From an uncultured Collinsella sp. (GTDB lineage Bacteria; Actinomycetota; Coriobacteriia; Coriobacteriales; Coriobacteriaceae): 35,202 bases of DNA. Every line of letters begins with the position of its first letter. The stretch's first letter is position 1. The stretch spans positions 1 through 35,202 of the forward strand of contig CASELS010000008.1 of NCBI GenBank assembly GCA_949288855.1. The letters are read 5' to 3'. The notes under the pieces were generated by a model. The model had not been told where the DNA came from, ran no database searches, and saw nothing but the letters and a program-made list of their open reading frames with translations. Position numbers and translations under genes: made by a program. Below, in pieces: positions 25,801 through 32,815 of this stretch.

Positions 25801-27784
25801 CTATGACGAGACGGTCTACACCGTGGCCATCACCACCGATGATGATGGCGAGGGCGGCATCAAGGTGTTCACCCGTGTTGCGGGCGGCGGCTTCGACAAG
25901 ACGTTCATCTACGACAACAACGATGCGACCGATATCGAGACCGCGTACATCCCGTTCAAGAACTCCTACAACGCGACCGGCGAGCTCGGTGGCCAGGGCG
26001 CGACGTCGATCGTCGCTACCAAGACGCTCACCAACCGCCCGATGGGTGATGGCGAATTCCACTTCACGGTGGTCAATGCGGAAGACCAGAGCAACACGGT
26101 TGTCGCGGACGGCTATAACGACGCGAACGGCAATATCACCTTCAGCGGCATCAGCTTCAACACGCAGCAGATGCAGCAGGATGTTGCGAACGGTCTGGCG
26201 GAGCTGGGCGCAGATGACAACACCTACGTCTACACCTACACCGTCGCTGAGGACACTGCGAACCTGGATGAGGGCGTGACCGCGATTACCCCGAGCCTCA
26301 CGATTACCGTTACGGTGACTGACAACGGCGACGGCACGCTGGGTTTCGTCGTTGGCTACCCCGAGAACGGCACGAGCCTCCAGTTCCGCAACACCTATGG
26401 CGAGGACCAGCAGGGCCAGGTAACGCTCAATGTCCACGGCAACAAGGGCTATAAGAACAATTCCACCGGAACGAATGCTCCTGGAGTCGAGGACATCAAC
26501 GGCAAATTCACCTTCACGCTGACCGGCATGGACGAGGACGGCAACCCTGCGCCGATGCCTGAGGGCACGGTGGACGGCGAGAAGACGGCCAACAACTACA
26601 ACGGTTCTGTTGAGTTCGGCGACATCGTGTACACGATGGAGAACGTCTTCGGCGATACGGGCAGCCAGGATGTGGCGACTAATGCCGAGGACGGCATCGC
26701 CACCATGTCTGCCGTGCGCACCAAGACTTTCACTTACACGGTGACCGAGTCCGGTACCGTTGAAGGCGTGGATAACGACCCGGAGGCCACAAAGACATTC
26801 ACTGTGACAGTAACCGACCACGGCGATGGCACGCTCACGAAGGAGACGAGTCCCAATCAGGATCTCGGTCTGGCTCTCTTCGGCTTCACCAACGAGTACA
26901 ACGTCGATCCCAAGGACAGCTCGCCCACGGGCGACGGTGGTCTCACGGTGACCAAGGCAATGACGGGTGACCGCACGACGGTCAACGAGAACGAGTTCAA
27001 GTTCGAGCTTGTTGATGCCCAGGGCAATGTTGTTGCGGACGGCTATAACGACGCAAACGGCAACGTGCAGCTCGGTACCGTGCACTTCACGGCTGACGGT
27101 GAGTACACCTACACCATCCGCGAGGCCAAGGGTACGAATCCCGGCGTTGATTACGATGGCACCACATATAAGGCCATTGCCACGGCCATCGACGACGGCA
27201 AGGGCAACCTTGATGTGACGTGGAGGCTAACGGACGCGCAGGATGTTCCTGCCGATCAGGCGCTGTTCACCAACACCTACACCGCGGCGGATACCTCGGT
27301 GGTGCTGGGCGGCTCCAAGGTGCTTGACGGCCGCGCGCTTGCCGAGGGCGAGTTCAGCTTCCAGCTGACCGATTCCGAGGGCAAGGTGCTCGGCACCGTG
27401 AAGAACGACGCCAAGGGTGGCTTCGCCTTCGAGGCCATCACCTACGACGAGCCGGGTACCTACAAGTACACCATCTCCGAGGTCGAGGGCGATGCCGAGG
27501 GCGTGACCTACGACGACACGACCTACGCGGTCAAGGTCGTGGTGACCGACGACGGCCAGGGCAAGCTCCAGGCGACCACCATCACCTACAACGGCGAGAA
27601 CGGTGCTCCGGTGTTCCACAACACCTACACCAAGCCCGCTGAACCGCCGGCGCCCGAGGAGCCCAAGCCGGAGGTTATCCCGGCCACGGGCGACGCGGCT
27701 GCGGCTGCCGTGATGGCAACGGCTGGCATTGGCGCCGCACTTGCCGCTGCCGGATACGTGACGAGCAAGAAGCGCGGTGAGTAA
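19820..27784 (+). CDS. Giant cell-wall-anchored adhesin: vWA domain plus twelve isopeptide-forming repeats
   Basis: The 2654-residue surface protein starts at GTG 19820 (ATG 19829 is an alternative). It has a signal peptide with cleavage likely after AYA (residue ~38). A von Willebrand A domain follows, with the metal site DTSGSM (168-173), GATWAEAG and FFTDG (Asp276). After a ~300-residue linking region comes one Cna-B-like domain (~712-840) ending FQNNY. Twelve Spy0128/FctA-type repeats (~842-2602) follow, each ending in FTNxY or a close variant. Every repeat keeps a Lys near its start (TKxLxGR type), a Glu in a TVxE strand and the final Asn, as needed for intramolecular isopeptide bonds. 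The sorting signal is IPATGD (2620-2625), then a hydrophobic stretch and SKKRGE. Sortase and backbone-pilin genes are absent nearby. The role is probably host or mucus adhesion (inference). Confidence 0.9.
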   Translation: MSLMYVGEKPRKGLSKFVAVLTALAIASASLLAVPAYAAESGAENQNPVMEFFGNVVDGAAQLFGLGDDGIETYAVTDTKVTAADPDTTNMWSNIVASSTSTQNIGRIWTDKSVFDHDYTFSGSLGGQTISKGDDSDFLVSLSALSSTSNLKTMVKTSVPLDIVLVLDTSGSMAGQKLTSLKNAANNFIDATVDANEGLDQSDQSRISIVTFASGSNVRQQLNYVTDQNVQQYKNTIRGLNANGATWAEAGLETAQNQLNSHPRQDAQKVVIFFTDGQPNHGNGFDNEVAAEAVNTAHAMKQSGVTIYAVGVMNGADASVTDDDDFNEYMNGVSSNYPDATAEGDNGGWFGYGAYYNTTFGTRAEGDYYKASSNASDIENIFEELSDEIQQGVGSGSPIEEVREEGELNPGTLTFTDTLGSYMTVSGDTMTVVYGDQVFTSKNKTTENNIDTYHFEGTVEGNTVYGSADLSDLTVTVAHGATLADGDVVTVQVPASLIPMRNYDVDTDANTMSVTAAYPIRLFYGVSVKTDAKTAINQGSGDVYDAIVNTNKTDDGKVAFYSNLYNGGNGDTTATFTPSNGNKFYYYTQDTDLYIDQNCTQRATTQNINRYNTLYYSEPYWQITSGNNAQEVTHGIAINRDGRDWSKMATDRQGNYYIPAGTQRLDRPATLNTNKTSNETGTAATVLTPGWEGTGITQRLGNNGKITYDLPGELEIKKSVDWGNASDDTKQNQNSFEFTVNFNGGDHLEGNFAYDVYETGEDPVDNGTVADGGTITLKDGQRVVIKGLPAGTTFTVTETEANKNGFTTTDTVTADPSNDTSDGTANGTIAGGSQRSVSFQNNYKADEPLQYDTSTGLNVEKVLNGRDWRDGDEFTFNVQSLDGYAPTQTEVTINKDTPDHEASFGTITFDKDGEFRYVVREDNDTESPIVGIDYSNATYRLTVKVVDAGNGELKIESAKLEMFQDDTGAEKNPAVAVEGTTATFTNYYLSDQGTINIDGKKDYTDTTGDNPIAPNKFQFQMEALGGYVTDSGSRDNLTVSADDTPKPTENTQGNVTTIGNVGNEFHMPTITFDGNDVGNTYVYKITEVQGSEDGMTYDETSYEVEVEVTEVPDPEAGEGHVQIQATANKTPEQLTFTNKYKPTAATLEDDNVIHGTKTLEGRQMKEGETFYFQLSALNDNAKTVLADPETVKVTDQNTMNFKFNEMEFTKVGTYTFQVNEVADEQGTETTNEDGLTFDTNICNVTVTVTDGNDSENPDDHGKLLASVSYSNDKHSNVTDHAQFTNVYKASMDYGANGAGGIKITKTMSNRPINTDDFLINLTGNGPDGQVVGAYEVPAAALDPNGTAQSSVSGLSNLKFDQDDAGKTFTFTVTEAQGSLPGVKYDQSEYRVDVLVVDNQDGTMHAETTVTQTKDKDGNSANKVVVNAFNSDTAQDQVPTFGFENSYEPTEASLEGDTALQVTKKVTGAASPNGVNYTFTLTAQDTFDGPIANIGGLTNGKLTVSTSGIINADATDNTDDDTQTVSFGKLTFSAPGTYTFTVQEDQPVADEGWTFDDANGDGATDAHEVTVVVSDLNENNEYNGALHIESVTPDAPTVITNSYKTNPVIVGGDGAQQQITVQKTVTGADSDAEFKFLIEPVTDDIHTEQWWRDRVQGVNGFTPEVSITGVTQAQAVTESFAGIQFNAVGEYKFTVTEVGAADFNAGTDRKGWTYDEHTANVTVNVTDNGEGQLVAEVVYDNSAATTGADKAAQAAAFTNAYDAGSVQVDTGSATAKLTKVLEGRDWADDETFSFTVTADDQAWADTLPANTTVEVSKPESGNTATFDFGPFTFDEEGTYTYTVKENQGTAGGMTYSINEAKITITVNDNHVGGYTTAVTIANNKFTNIYKSELDYNDAEAGINIVKTLVGHEMTEFDFMVKPGNAESATKLGIDVDGETLTVKTGSPSADGLSSIGSVAMLDGKGELMFNQGDEGKEYSYTVQEVKPDPVPAGYTYDETVYTVAITTDDDGEGGIKVFTRVAGGGFDKTFIYDNNDATDIETAYIPFKNSYNATGELGGQGATSIVATKTLTNRPMGDGEFHFTVVNAEDQSNTVVADGYNDANGNITFSGISFNTQQMQQDVANGLAELGADDNTYVYTYTVAEDTANLDEGVTAITPSLTITVTVTDNGDGTLGFVVGYPENGTSLQFRNTYGEDQQGQVTLNVHGNKGYKNNSTGTNAPGVEDINGKFTFTLTGMDEDGNPAPMPEGTVDGEKTANNYNGSVEFGDIVYTMENVFGDTGSQDVATNAEDGIATMSAVRTKTFTYTVTESGTVEGVDNDPEATKTFTVTVTDHGDGTLTKETSPNQDLGLALFGFTNEYNVDPKDSSPTGDGGLTVTKAMTGDRTTVNENEFKFELVDAQGNVVADGYNDANGNVQLGTVHFTADGEYTYTIREAKGTNPGVDYDGTTYKAIATAIDDGKGNLDVTWRLTDAQDVPADQALFTNTYTAADTSVVLGGSKVLDGRALAEGEFSFQLTDSEGKVLGTVKNDAKGGFAFEAITYDEPGTYKYTISEVEGDAEGVTYDDTTYAVKVVVTDDGQGKLQATTITYNGENGAPVFHNTYTKPAEPPAPEEPKPEVIPATGDAAAAAVMATAGIGAALAAAGYVTSKKRGE

Positions 27785-27785
27785 C

Positions 27786-28121
27786 ATGAGCGGCACGGGC
27801 GCATCGCTCGCGGGTGTGAGTACCCGCATCAACGGGAGGCATGCCTTCACCCACGAGCGTGTGCTCGAGCTCATTGTGCGCGAGACGGAACTGCGCGAGT
27901 CGGTCACCTTCAACAAGTCCGACCTCGCGCGCCGGCTCGGGTGCTGCGAGCGCACGCTCGACCGCGCGGTCACGCGCCTGCGTCACGACGGACTGATTGT
28001 CTCTGAGGCGGCGTATGCGCCGTCGGGCGCGCAGCTCGGCAACGTGTACCGCGCCACGCCAGAAGGCATCGCGCTTGCGCGGACCTTCACGCGCGAGAAG
28101 CGCAAACCCAAGGCCAAGTAG
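27786..28121 (+). CDS. Small winged-helix DNA-binding protein following the adhesin gene
   Basis: I chose ATG 27786 (MSGTGASLAG), one base after the adhesin stop, with GCGGTGAG overlapping the end of that gene. The in-frame GTG 27777 is an alternative. The 111-residue protein has a helix-turn-helix of the crossover or winged type: VTFNKSDLARRLGCCERTLDRAVTRLRHDGLI (residues ~40-71 in two stretches) then a wing-like AAYAPSGAQLGNVYRAT. The tail is basic (TREKRKPKAK). The tight spacing suggests it is made from the adhesin transcript and may control it. I do not recognise a named family. Confidence 0.75.
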   Translation: MSGTGASLAGVSTRINGRHAFTHERVLELIVRETELRESVTFNKSDLARRLGCCERTLDRAVTRLRHDGLIVSEAAYAPSGAQLGNVYRATPEGIALARTFTREKRKPKAK

Positions 28122-28154
28122 CCAGGCCGCTTCTCGACCAACAACACGCACCTG

Positions 28155-28188
28155 CGACCCCGACGGCCAGCGCCGCCGGGGTCGTTTT
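28155..28188 (+). terminator. Intrinsic terminator after the adhesin-regulator unit
   Basis: The stem CGACCCCGACGG (28155-28166) pairs with CCGCCGGGGTCG (28173-28184) with one mismatch, has a 6-base loop and is followed by TTTT. Confidence 0.85.
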
Positions 28189-28280
28189 CTACACGGCAGA
28201 CGACCCTGGTTTCAACGTGCCTCACGCGTGAAGAAAACGGGTACCCTGTAGGGAACAGTAGCTGGCTTGGGGGAGGAACC

Positions 28281-28997
28281 ATGGCAGAAGAGAAGCGCAA
28301 CACGGTCGACGAGGCTGCGGTTGAGGTTAACGACGGCGACCGTACCGAGGAGAACGCCTCGCCCGAGCCCGAGATGGAGGATCTGCCCGCGCTCGTGCTG
28401 GGCGACGAGGCTGAGCACGATGCCGACCTGCACGAGGAGGTCATCGACAGCGAGATTGCCTGGCGCGGCAAGATCTTTGACGTCGAGCGCCTGAACGTGC
28501 GCCTGCCCAACGGTCACACCTCGGTCCGTGACGTGGTGCGCCATCGCGGCGCGGCGGCCGTGGTTGCGCTTACTACCTCGGGTAAGATAGCGCTCGTGCG
28601 CCAGTACCGCACCTCGCTCGGCCGCGTAACGGTGGAGATCCCCGCCGGCAAGCTCGATTACCCCGGCGAGGACCCGCTCGAGTGCGCCAAGCGCGAGCTC
28701 AAGGAGGAGACCGGCTTTGTGGCTGGGCGCATTGCCTACCTCACCACTATTGCTACAAGCTGCGGTTTTGCCGACGAGCTCATCCATATCTACCTGGCCA
28801 CGCAGCTCTCGTTTGAGGGTGCGCGCCCCGATGACGACGAGTTCCTGAACGTCGATCTGGTCCCGGTGGAGGAGCTGGTGGACGCCGTGCTCGACGGCAA
28901 GATCGAGGACGCCAAGACCGTGGTGGGCGCCCTTGCCTGCGAGGTCATGAGCCGCCGGTTGGCCGACGCCGCCGTGGCCGAGGAGGCTGCGGAGTAG
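28281..28997 (+). CDS. Nudix hydrolase, ADP-ribose pyrophosphatase type
   Basis: The 238-residue protein has an acidic, probably disordered N-terminal ~55 residues that is unusual for the family. A NudF-like domain follows. The Nudix box is intact: G-x5-E-x7-R-E-L-x-E-E-T-G-F in the stretch beginning GKLDYPGEDPLE (residues ~123-146). RGAAAVVALTTSGKIALVRQYR and VEIPAGKLD are typical of ADP-ribose or nucleoside-diphosphate-sugar hydrolases. It probably clears ADP-ribose in the cytoplasm; the substrate cannot be fixed from sequence alone. The start lies 14 bases after GGGGGAGG (~28269-28276), rather far. Confidence 0.88.
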   Translation: MAEEKRNTVDEAAVEVNDGDRTEENASPEPEMEDLPALVLGDEAEHDADLHEEVIDSEIAWRGKIFDVERLNVRLPNGHTSVRDVVRHRGAAAVVALTTSGKIALVRQYRTSLGRVTVEIPAGKLDYPGEDPLECAKRELKEETGFVAGRIAYLTTIATSCGFADELIHIYLATQLSFEGARPDDDEFLNVDLVPVEELVDAVLDGKIEDAKTVVGALACEVMSRRLADAAVAEEAAE

Positions 28998-29107
28998 GCG
29001 CTTCTGGGTCAAGGCGCCGGCGTACTGGCGCTTCCCCAGCGCCGGGCGCCCCGGCGCTTAGGTAAGTGCCTCGTGGACGACGCTCGACACCGGCATTCGG
29101 CATCGAT

Positions 29108-29150
29108 TGATAACTGAGTGATAACTGAATGATAACTGAGAGGCAACTAA
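29108..29150. repeat. TGATAACTGA at 11-base steps, three exact copies plus one degenerate
   Basis: TGATAACTGA occurs at 29108-29117, 29119-29128 and 29130-29139; the next step at 29141 reads AGGCAACTAA. One-turn spacing suggests cooperative binding by a regulator. Confidence 0.65.
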
Positions 29151-29238
29151 GCTCGCGCGATTCGCTTTGCGGCGCTTCAGTAAACGCGCAGGTAGATGCG
29201 TTGACAGCTGGGAGCGTGCGGTTCTGCGCGTAGCGGTT

Positions 29239-29280
29239 TGTGATTCTCAGGCAACTGAATGTGATTTGGCGGCAACTAAA
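29239..29280. repeat. Two 21-bp direct repeats with GGCAACT core
   Basis: The units 29239-29259 and 29260-29280 both begin TGTGATT and contain GGCAACT; 16 of 21 positions agree. They share the CAACT(G/A)A piece with the phased array 130 bases upstream, so both groups may bind the same protein. Confidence 0.55.
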
Positions 29281-29441
29281 ACCGTGCCGCAAGGGCGTTC
29301 TCGATAAAACCGTGCCGGAAGGCCCGCGCGGCGCGGCCACCGCTCGTCATGGCGTATACTAAGCGCCGGTTTGTGCGGCACCTTTTGCAGCGCGGACCTC
29401 GGCATCTAAATCTTCTCAACCACGAAAGGCAGCGTCCTACC

Positions 29442-31289
29442 GTGAGCACTGCTAGCACCACCTCGGCAGCTAATTCTTCGACCGCAACCGCGACGACCCC
29501 TAGGCACCGCAGCATGTTCCGCCGCTTTCTTGCCTACTACGGGCCGGAGCGCGGGCTTTTTATTGCCGACACCGTCTGCGCGCTGGTGATTGCGGGCATT
29601 GACCTTGCGTTCCCGAGCATCCTGCGCTCGCTCACGGGCGGCCTCTTTACCGAGGGGCGCGATGCGATTCTGGGCGCGCTGGGCATGATCGCCCTTGGCC
29701 TTGTGGTGCTCTACCTGGTGCGCATGGGCTGCCGCTACTTTGTGTCGGCGCAGGGCCACATCATGGGCGCGCGCATGGAGTCGCGCATGCGCGAGGACCT
29801 GTTTGACCAGTACGAGCGCTTTTGCTTTAGCTATTTTGACCGCGTGAACTCCGGCGACATGATGAGCCGCGTGGTCAACGACCTGTTTGACATCTGCGAG
29901 GCCGCCCACCACGTGCCGGAGTGGATCATCATCTGCGGCGTGGAGATTGTGGGCGCCTACGTGATCCTCTTTACCATCTCGCCCGTGCTTGCCGGCGTGA
30001 TGGCGCTGGTGACCGTGGTCTTTGTGGCGATTATGGTGCGCCAGAACTTCCGCATGCGCGAGGTCTTTGCGGACAATCGCCGCAAGATCTCTGAGGTCAA
30101 CTCGCAGCTGCAGGACTCGCTCTCGGGCATTCGCGTGGTCAAGTCCTTTGCGAACGAGGAGACCGAGCGCGCCAAGTTCCGTACCTCCAACGCGCGCTAC
30201 CTCGACTCCAAGGTCAACCAGTACCACGCCATGGGCGCCTACCAGGCAACAAGCGCGCTCATGACGGGCGCTCTCTTTACCATCATCGTGGTGCTGGGCG
30301 GCTATCTGGTGGCCCAGGGCCAGATGACCGCCGTCGACATGGCGACCTTTGCCCTCTACATCAGCCTCTTTACCACGCCGATCGAGACGCTCGTCAACTC
30401 GACCGAGACGGTGCAGAAGGCCATTGCGGGCTTTAAGCGCATGGACGAGGTCATCCTGAGCATGCCCGACATTGTGGACGCGCCCGACGCGCGTCCGCTT
30501 GAGGTCACCGCGGGCGCCATTGCCTACCGCGACGTGTGCTTTAGCTACGACGACGCCGAGCTCACCGAGGACGGCGCCGACCGCGTGCGCCCGGTGATCG
30601 ACCATCTGTCGCTTGAGATTGCGCCCGGCGAGACCATTGCGCTTGTGGGTCCGTCCGGCGGCGGCAAGTCCACTACCTGCTCGCTGCTGCCGCGCTTTTA
30701 CGACGTGGCGTCTGGCTCGATCACCATCGACGGGCAGGACGTGCGCTCGGTCACGCAGGAGAGCCTGCGCCGCGCCATTGGCCTTGTGCAGCAGGACGTG
30801 TACCTGTTTGACGGGACCCTGCGCGACAACATTGCCTACGGCCGCCCCGGCGCCAGCCAACAGGAGATTGAGGAGGCCGCGCGTCGCGCGAACATCCACG
30901 ACTTTATTGCGAGCCTGCCCGAGGGCTACGACACCGTGGTGGGCGAGCGCGGCAGCCGCCTTTCTGGCGGGCAGAAGCAGCGCGTGGCCATCGCCCGCGT
31001 GTTTCTGAAGGACCCCAAGATCCTCATTCTGGACGAGGCGACCTCGGCGCTTGATAACGAGAGCGAGGAGGCCGTGCAGGAGTCGCTTGAGCGGCTCGCG
31101 GCGGACCGCACGACGATCATCATCGCGCACCGCCTCTCGACCATTAAGGGCGCCGACGAGATCGCCACGGTGGAGGGTGGTCGCGTGGTGGAGCGCGGCA
31201 CGCACGACGAGCTTCTGGCGCGCGGCGGCACCTACGCGCGCTACTACCGCATGCAGTTTGAGGGGGCCCGCGCGCACGAGTTCGCGTAG
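29442..31289 (+). CDS. ABC exporter, fused membrane and ATPase domains
   Basis: I chose GTG 29442 ([11 protein letters not shown]), preceded by GAAAGGC; ATG 29514 is a possible later start. ATG 29349 lies in a -10-like sequence and is unlikely. The ~615-residue half-transporter has a Ser/Thr-rich lead, then about six membrane segments over residues ~35-320. The ATPase domain has Walker [10 protein letters not shown] (~402-410), Q-loop [13 protein letters not shown], signature LSGGQKQR (~506-513), Walker B ILILDEAT and the H-loop histidine in IIAHRLST. It resembles MsbA/LmrA-type lipid or drug exporters, which act as dimers. There is no second half-transporter next door, so a homodimer is likely. 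The substrate is unknown. Confidence 0.92.
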   Translation: MSTASTTSAANSSTATATTPRHRSMFRRFLAYYGPERGLFIADTVCALVIAGIDLAFPSILRSLTGGLFTEGRDAILGALGMIALGLVVLYLVRMGCRYFVSAQGHIMGARMESRMREDLFDQYERFCFSYFDRVNSGDMMSRVVNDLFDICEAAHHVPEWIIICGVEIVGAYVILFTISPVLAGVMALVTVVFVAIMVRQNFRMREVFADNRRKISEVNSQLQDSLSGIRVVKSFANEETERAKFRTSNARYLDSKVNQYHAMGAYQATSALMTGALFTIIVVLGGYLVAQGQMTAVDMATFALYISLFTTPIETLVNSTETVQKAIAGFKRMDEVILSMPDIVDAPDARPLEVTAGAIAYRDVCFSYDDAELTEDGADRVRPVIDHLSLEIAPGETIALVGPSGGGKSTTCSLLPRFYDVASGSITIDGQDVRSVTQESLRRAIGLVQQDVYLFDGTLRDNIAYGRPGASQQEIEEAARRANIHDFIASLPEGYDTVVGERGSRLSGGQKQRVAIARVFLKDPKILILDEATSALDNESEEAVQESLERLAADRTTIIIAHRLSTIKGADEIATVEGGRVVERGTHDELLARGGTYARYYRMQFEGARAHEFA

Positions 31290-31428
31290 GGCGCGCCCAC
31301 GGCGGGCGCGGGACTGTGGGCTTGCGCCGCGTTACCGGTGGAGCCGGGCCCTGCATGAGGGCCGCGCGACGCTCTGCAGCTTGCATGGTGATTTTCGCAG
31401 CGTAGGCAGCGTACCTGCGGCGTATGCG

Positions 31429-31434
31429 TATAAT
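31429..31434 (+). promoter_or_regulatory. -10 element (TATAAT) before the single-pass membrane protein gene
   Basis: A perfect TATAAT lies 66 bases before the ATG at 31500. A convincing -35 element is not seen. Confidence 0.35.
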
Positions 31435-31499
31435 GCCGGTGCGGCAGGGCTCGCGCCCGACCGCGCAATGGAGTATCACCCGCTGTCCAAGGTCGACGC

Positions 31500-32375
31500 A
31501 TGGCAAAGAAAACCCCGCTTACACCAGAGGAAGTCACCGAGCTCTTTGCGCAGCTCGATGATTCGGGCGTGCTCGACCCCGGCGGCCCGCATCGCAAACG
31601 CACGCGCCGCACCATCGACCCGCTCTCCGACGAGGACCCCTCTGGCTCCAACGTCGACCACGCCATCTCGCGCGCGGCCATGGCGGTTATCATCGGCGTG
31701 CTTCTGCTCGTGCTGGGCATGCAGCTTTGGTACGGCATCAGCCGCCGCCTCAACACCGCAAACCTCTCCGACACTGCCAACGTCCAGACCGTAAGCCTCG
31801 CGCTCGATGGCGGCGTGGAGTGGGGCAACGGCTTCACGCAGTTCCCGCGCGACTTCACGGTCGAGGAGGCCGACGAGCGCACGGGCATCGTGGAGGTGAG
31901 CGTAGTCGACACCGAGTCCTCCAACGAGCTCGAGCTCTTCTCCAACAGCCAGATCCAAGCGGCCGCGCTCGCCACAAATGCGCTTCTGAACGACAACATC
32001 AACCAGGTGGTCTACAACGTGAGCGCGCGCCTCGACGGGGACGGCAACATCACCTACGACCACCTCTTTGGCCTTCTGCCCGCACAGGGCGAGGAGCGCG
32101 TGATCTTTACGTTCGTGTGGACCAAGTACCGCTCCGGCGACTCGGCCAACATCGACTGGGAGCTGCGCATCATCGGCATGGACGAGGATATTGCAGGTCG
32201 CATTCAGGAGCAGGTCAACTCCGTGTCGTCGCTCATCGATACGCCGGGCATTGACCAAGACGACTTCGACGCGCAGCGCAGCGAGCTCGACCTGGAGCGC
32301 GAGCTTTTGGGCAGCGAGCAGTTCCTGGGCGGCAGCGCCGAGAAGTACCCGGAGGACGTACGTCCGCAGGAGTAG
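31500..32375 (+). CDS. Single-pass membrane protein of unknown function
   Basis: ATG 31500 follows AAGGT 8 bases upstream. The 291-residue protein has a charged cytoplasmic N-terminus (~1-57, with HRKRTRRT), one membrane segment (~59-80, AAMAVIIGVLLLVLGMQLWYGI) and a ~210-residue probably extracellular domain. That domain has alternating beta-like stretches (VQTVSLALDGGVEWGNGF, IVEVSVVD, VIFTFVWTKY) and an acidic C-terminal tail (ELDLERELLGSEQFLGG...). The topology is inferred from positive charges before the segment. I do not recognise a named family. It might accompany the upstream ABC exporter, but it has its own -10-like element and a 210-base gap. Confidence 0.75.
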   Translation: MAKKTPLTPEEVTELFAQLDDSGVLDPGGPHRKRTRRTIDPLSDEDPSGSNVDHAISRAAMAVIIGVLLLVLGMQLWYGISRRLNTANLSDTANVQTVSLALDGGVEWGNGFTQFPRDFTVEEADERTGIVEVSVVDTESSNELELFSNSQIQAAALATNALLNDNINQVVYNVSARLDGDGNITYDHLFGLLPAQGEERVIFTFVWTKYRSGDSANIDWELRIIGMDEDIAGRIQEQVNSVSSLIDTPGIDQDDFDAQRSELDLERELLGSEQFLGGSAEKYPEDVRPQE

Positions 32376-32815
32376 GGCGCCCTCTATCTGGCCGTCACCC
32401 GAGTGCTGGAAAGCCCAAGTCGCTTATGAGTGTAAAACTCCGCGCCTTGTGAAAGCGCTTTAGCTTGAAAAAGTGCTTATCTGGGAAAACGTCACGCGTT
32501 GACTCAGAAAAAGAGCAGTCTTTGGAACGTGCGACAGGGTTTACGCTCATGAACGACTTGAGCTTACTCTCGGGGCGGAGATAGCGCGGCCTGACGGAGC
32601 GCGCAGTGGATTGTGGGCCGCCTGTGAAGACGCTCTCATCTTGTAGCGAATCAAGCGGCATTTTGCAAATGAGCTGGTAAAACCCTCTGTTTTGGCGTGC
32701 TGGTCAGAACCGTGTCAGACATTGGTAAGTTCGCGCCCAACTATTTTGTTTTCCTCCCTTCCGGCGTGTGGGGGTGTCCTATCGTTTCGATATGGCGGCC
32801 TGAGGGGGAGGGCGT
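32376..32815. other. Gap carrying repeat element copy 2
   Basis: The inverted-repeat element (32413-32563) fills the first third. From 32564 to 32815 I see no gene, hairpin or strong promoter; the short open frames there are out of step with any recognisable protein. Confidence 0.5.
32413..32563. repeat. ERIC/MITE-like inverted-repeat element, copy 2
   Basis: The element is 151 bp, exactly the length of copy 1. The left arm begins GCCCAAGTCGCTTATGAG (32413) and the right arm ends CTCATGAACGACTTGAGC (32563). The arms differ at 4 of 24 positions, all transitions, so this copy is the most decayed. The AAAGCGCTTT palindrome is at 32452-32461. An interior CTGGGAAAAC matches the complement of GTTTTCCCAG in copy 3. 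Confidence 0.8.

Larger units (their letters stand above)
28998..29441. other. Gap before the ABC exporter with GC-rich hairpins and phased repeats
   Basis: No gene is supported. GC-rich, mutually complementary GGCGC/GCGCC runs at ~29012-29060 could form a terminator-like hairpin for the Nudix gene. Two repeat groups (29108-29150 and 29239-29280) follow. A -10-like TATACT is at 29353-29358, which would put the transcript start after 29360 and so exclude an ATG at 29349 as the exporter start. Confidence 0.5.

Noticed and set aside
20246..27085. Very long minus-strand open frames opposite the adhesin gene (for example 22622-25549)
   Set aside because: They are codon-bias shadows of the plus-strand gene. 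The translations are low-complexity (Val/Gly/Leu/Arg/His-rich) and have no domain features.
19820..28121. A complete sortase-assembled pilus locus
   Set aside because: The adhesin has a vWA tip-like domain and a sorting signal, but there is no backbone pilin or class C sortase on either side.
29349..29441. ATG start at 29349 for the ABC exporter
   Set aside because: It overlaps a TATACT -10-like element, and the extra 31 residues do not resemble an exporter N-terminus.
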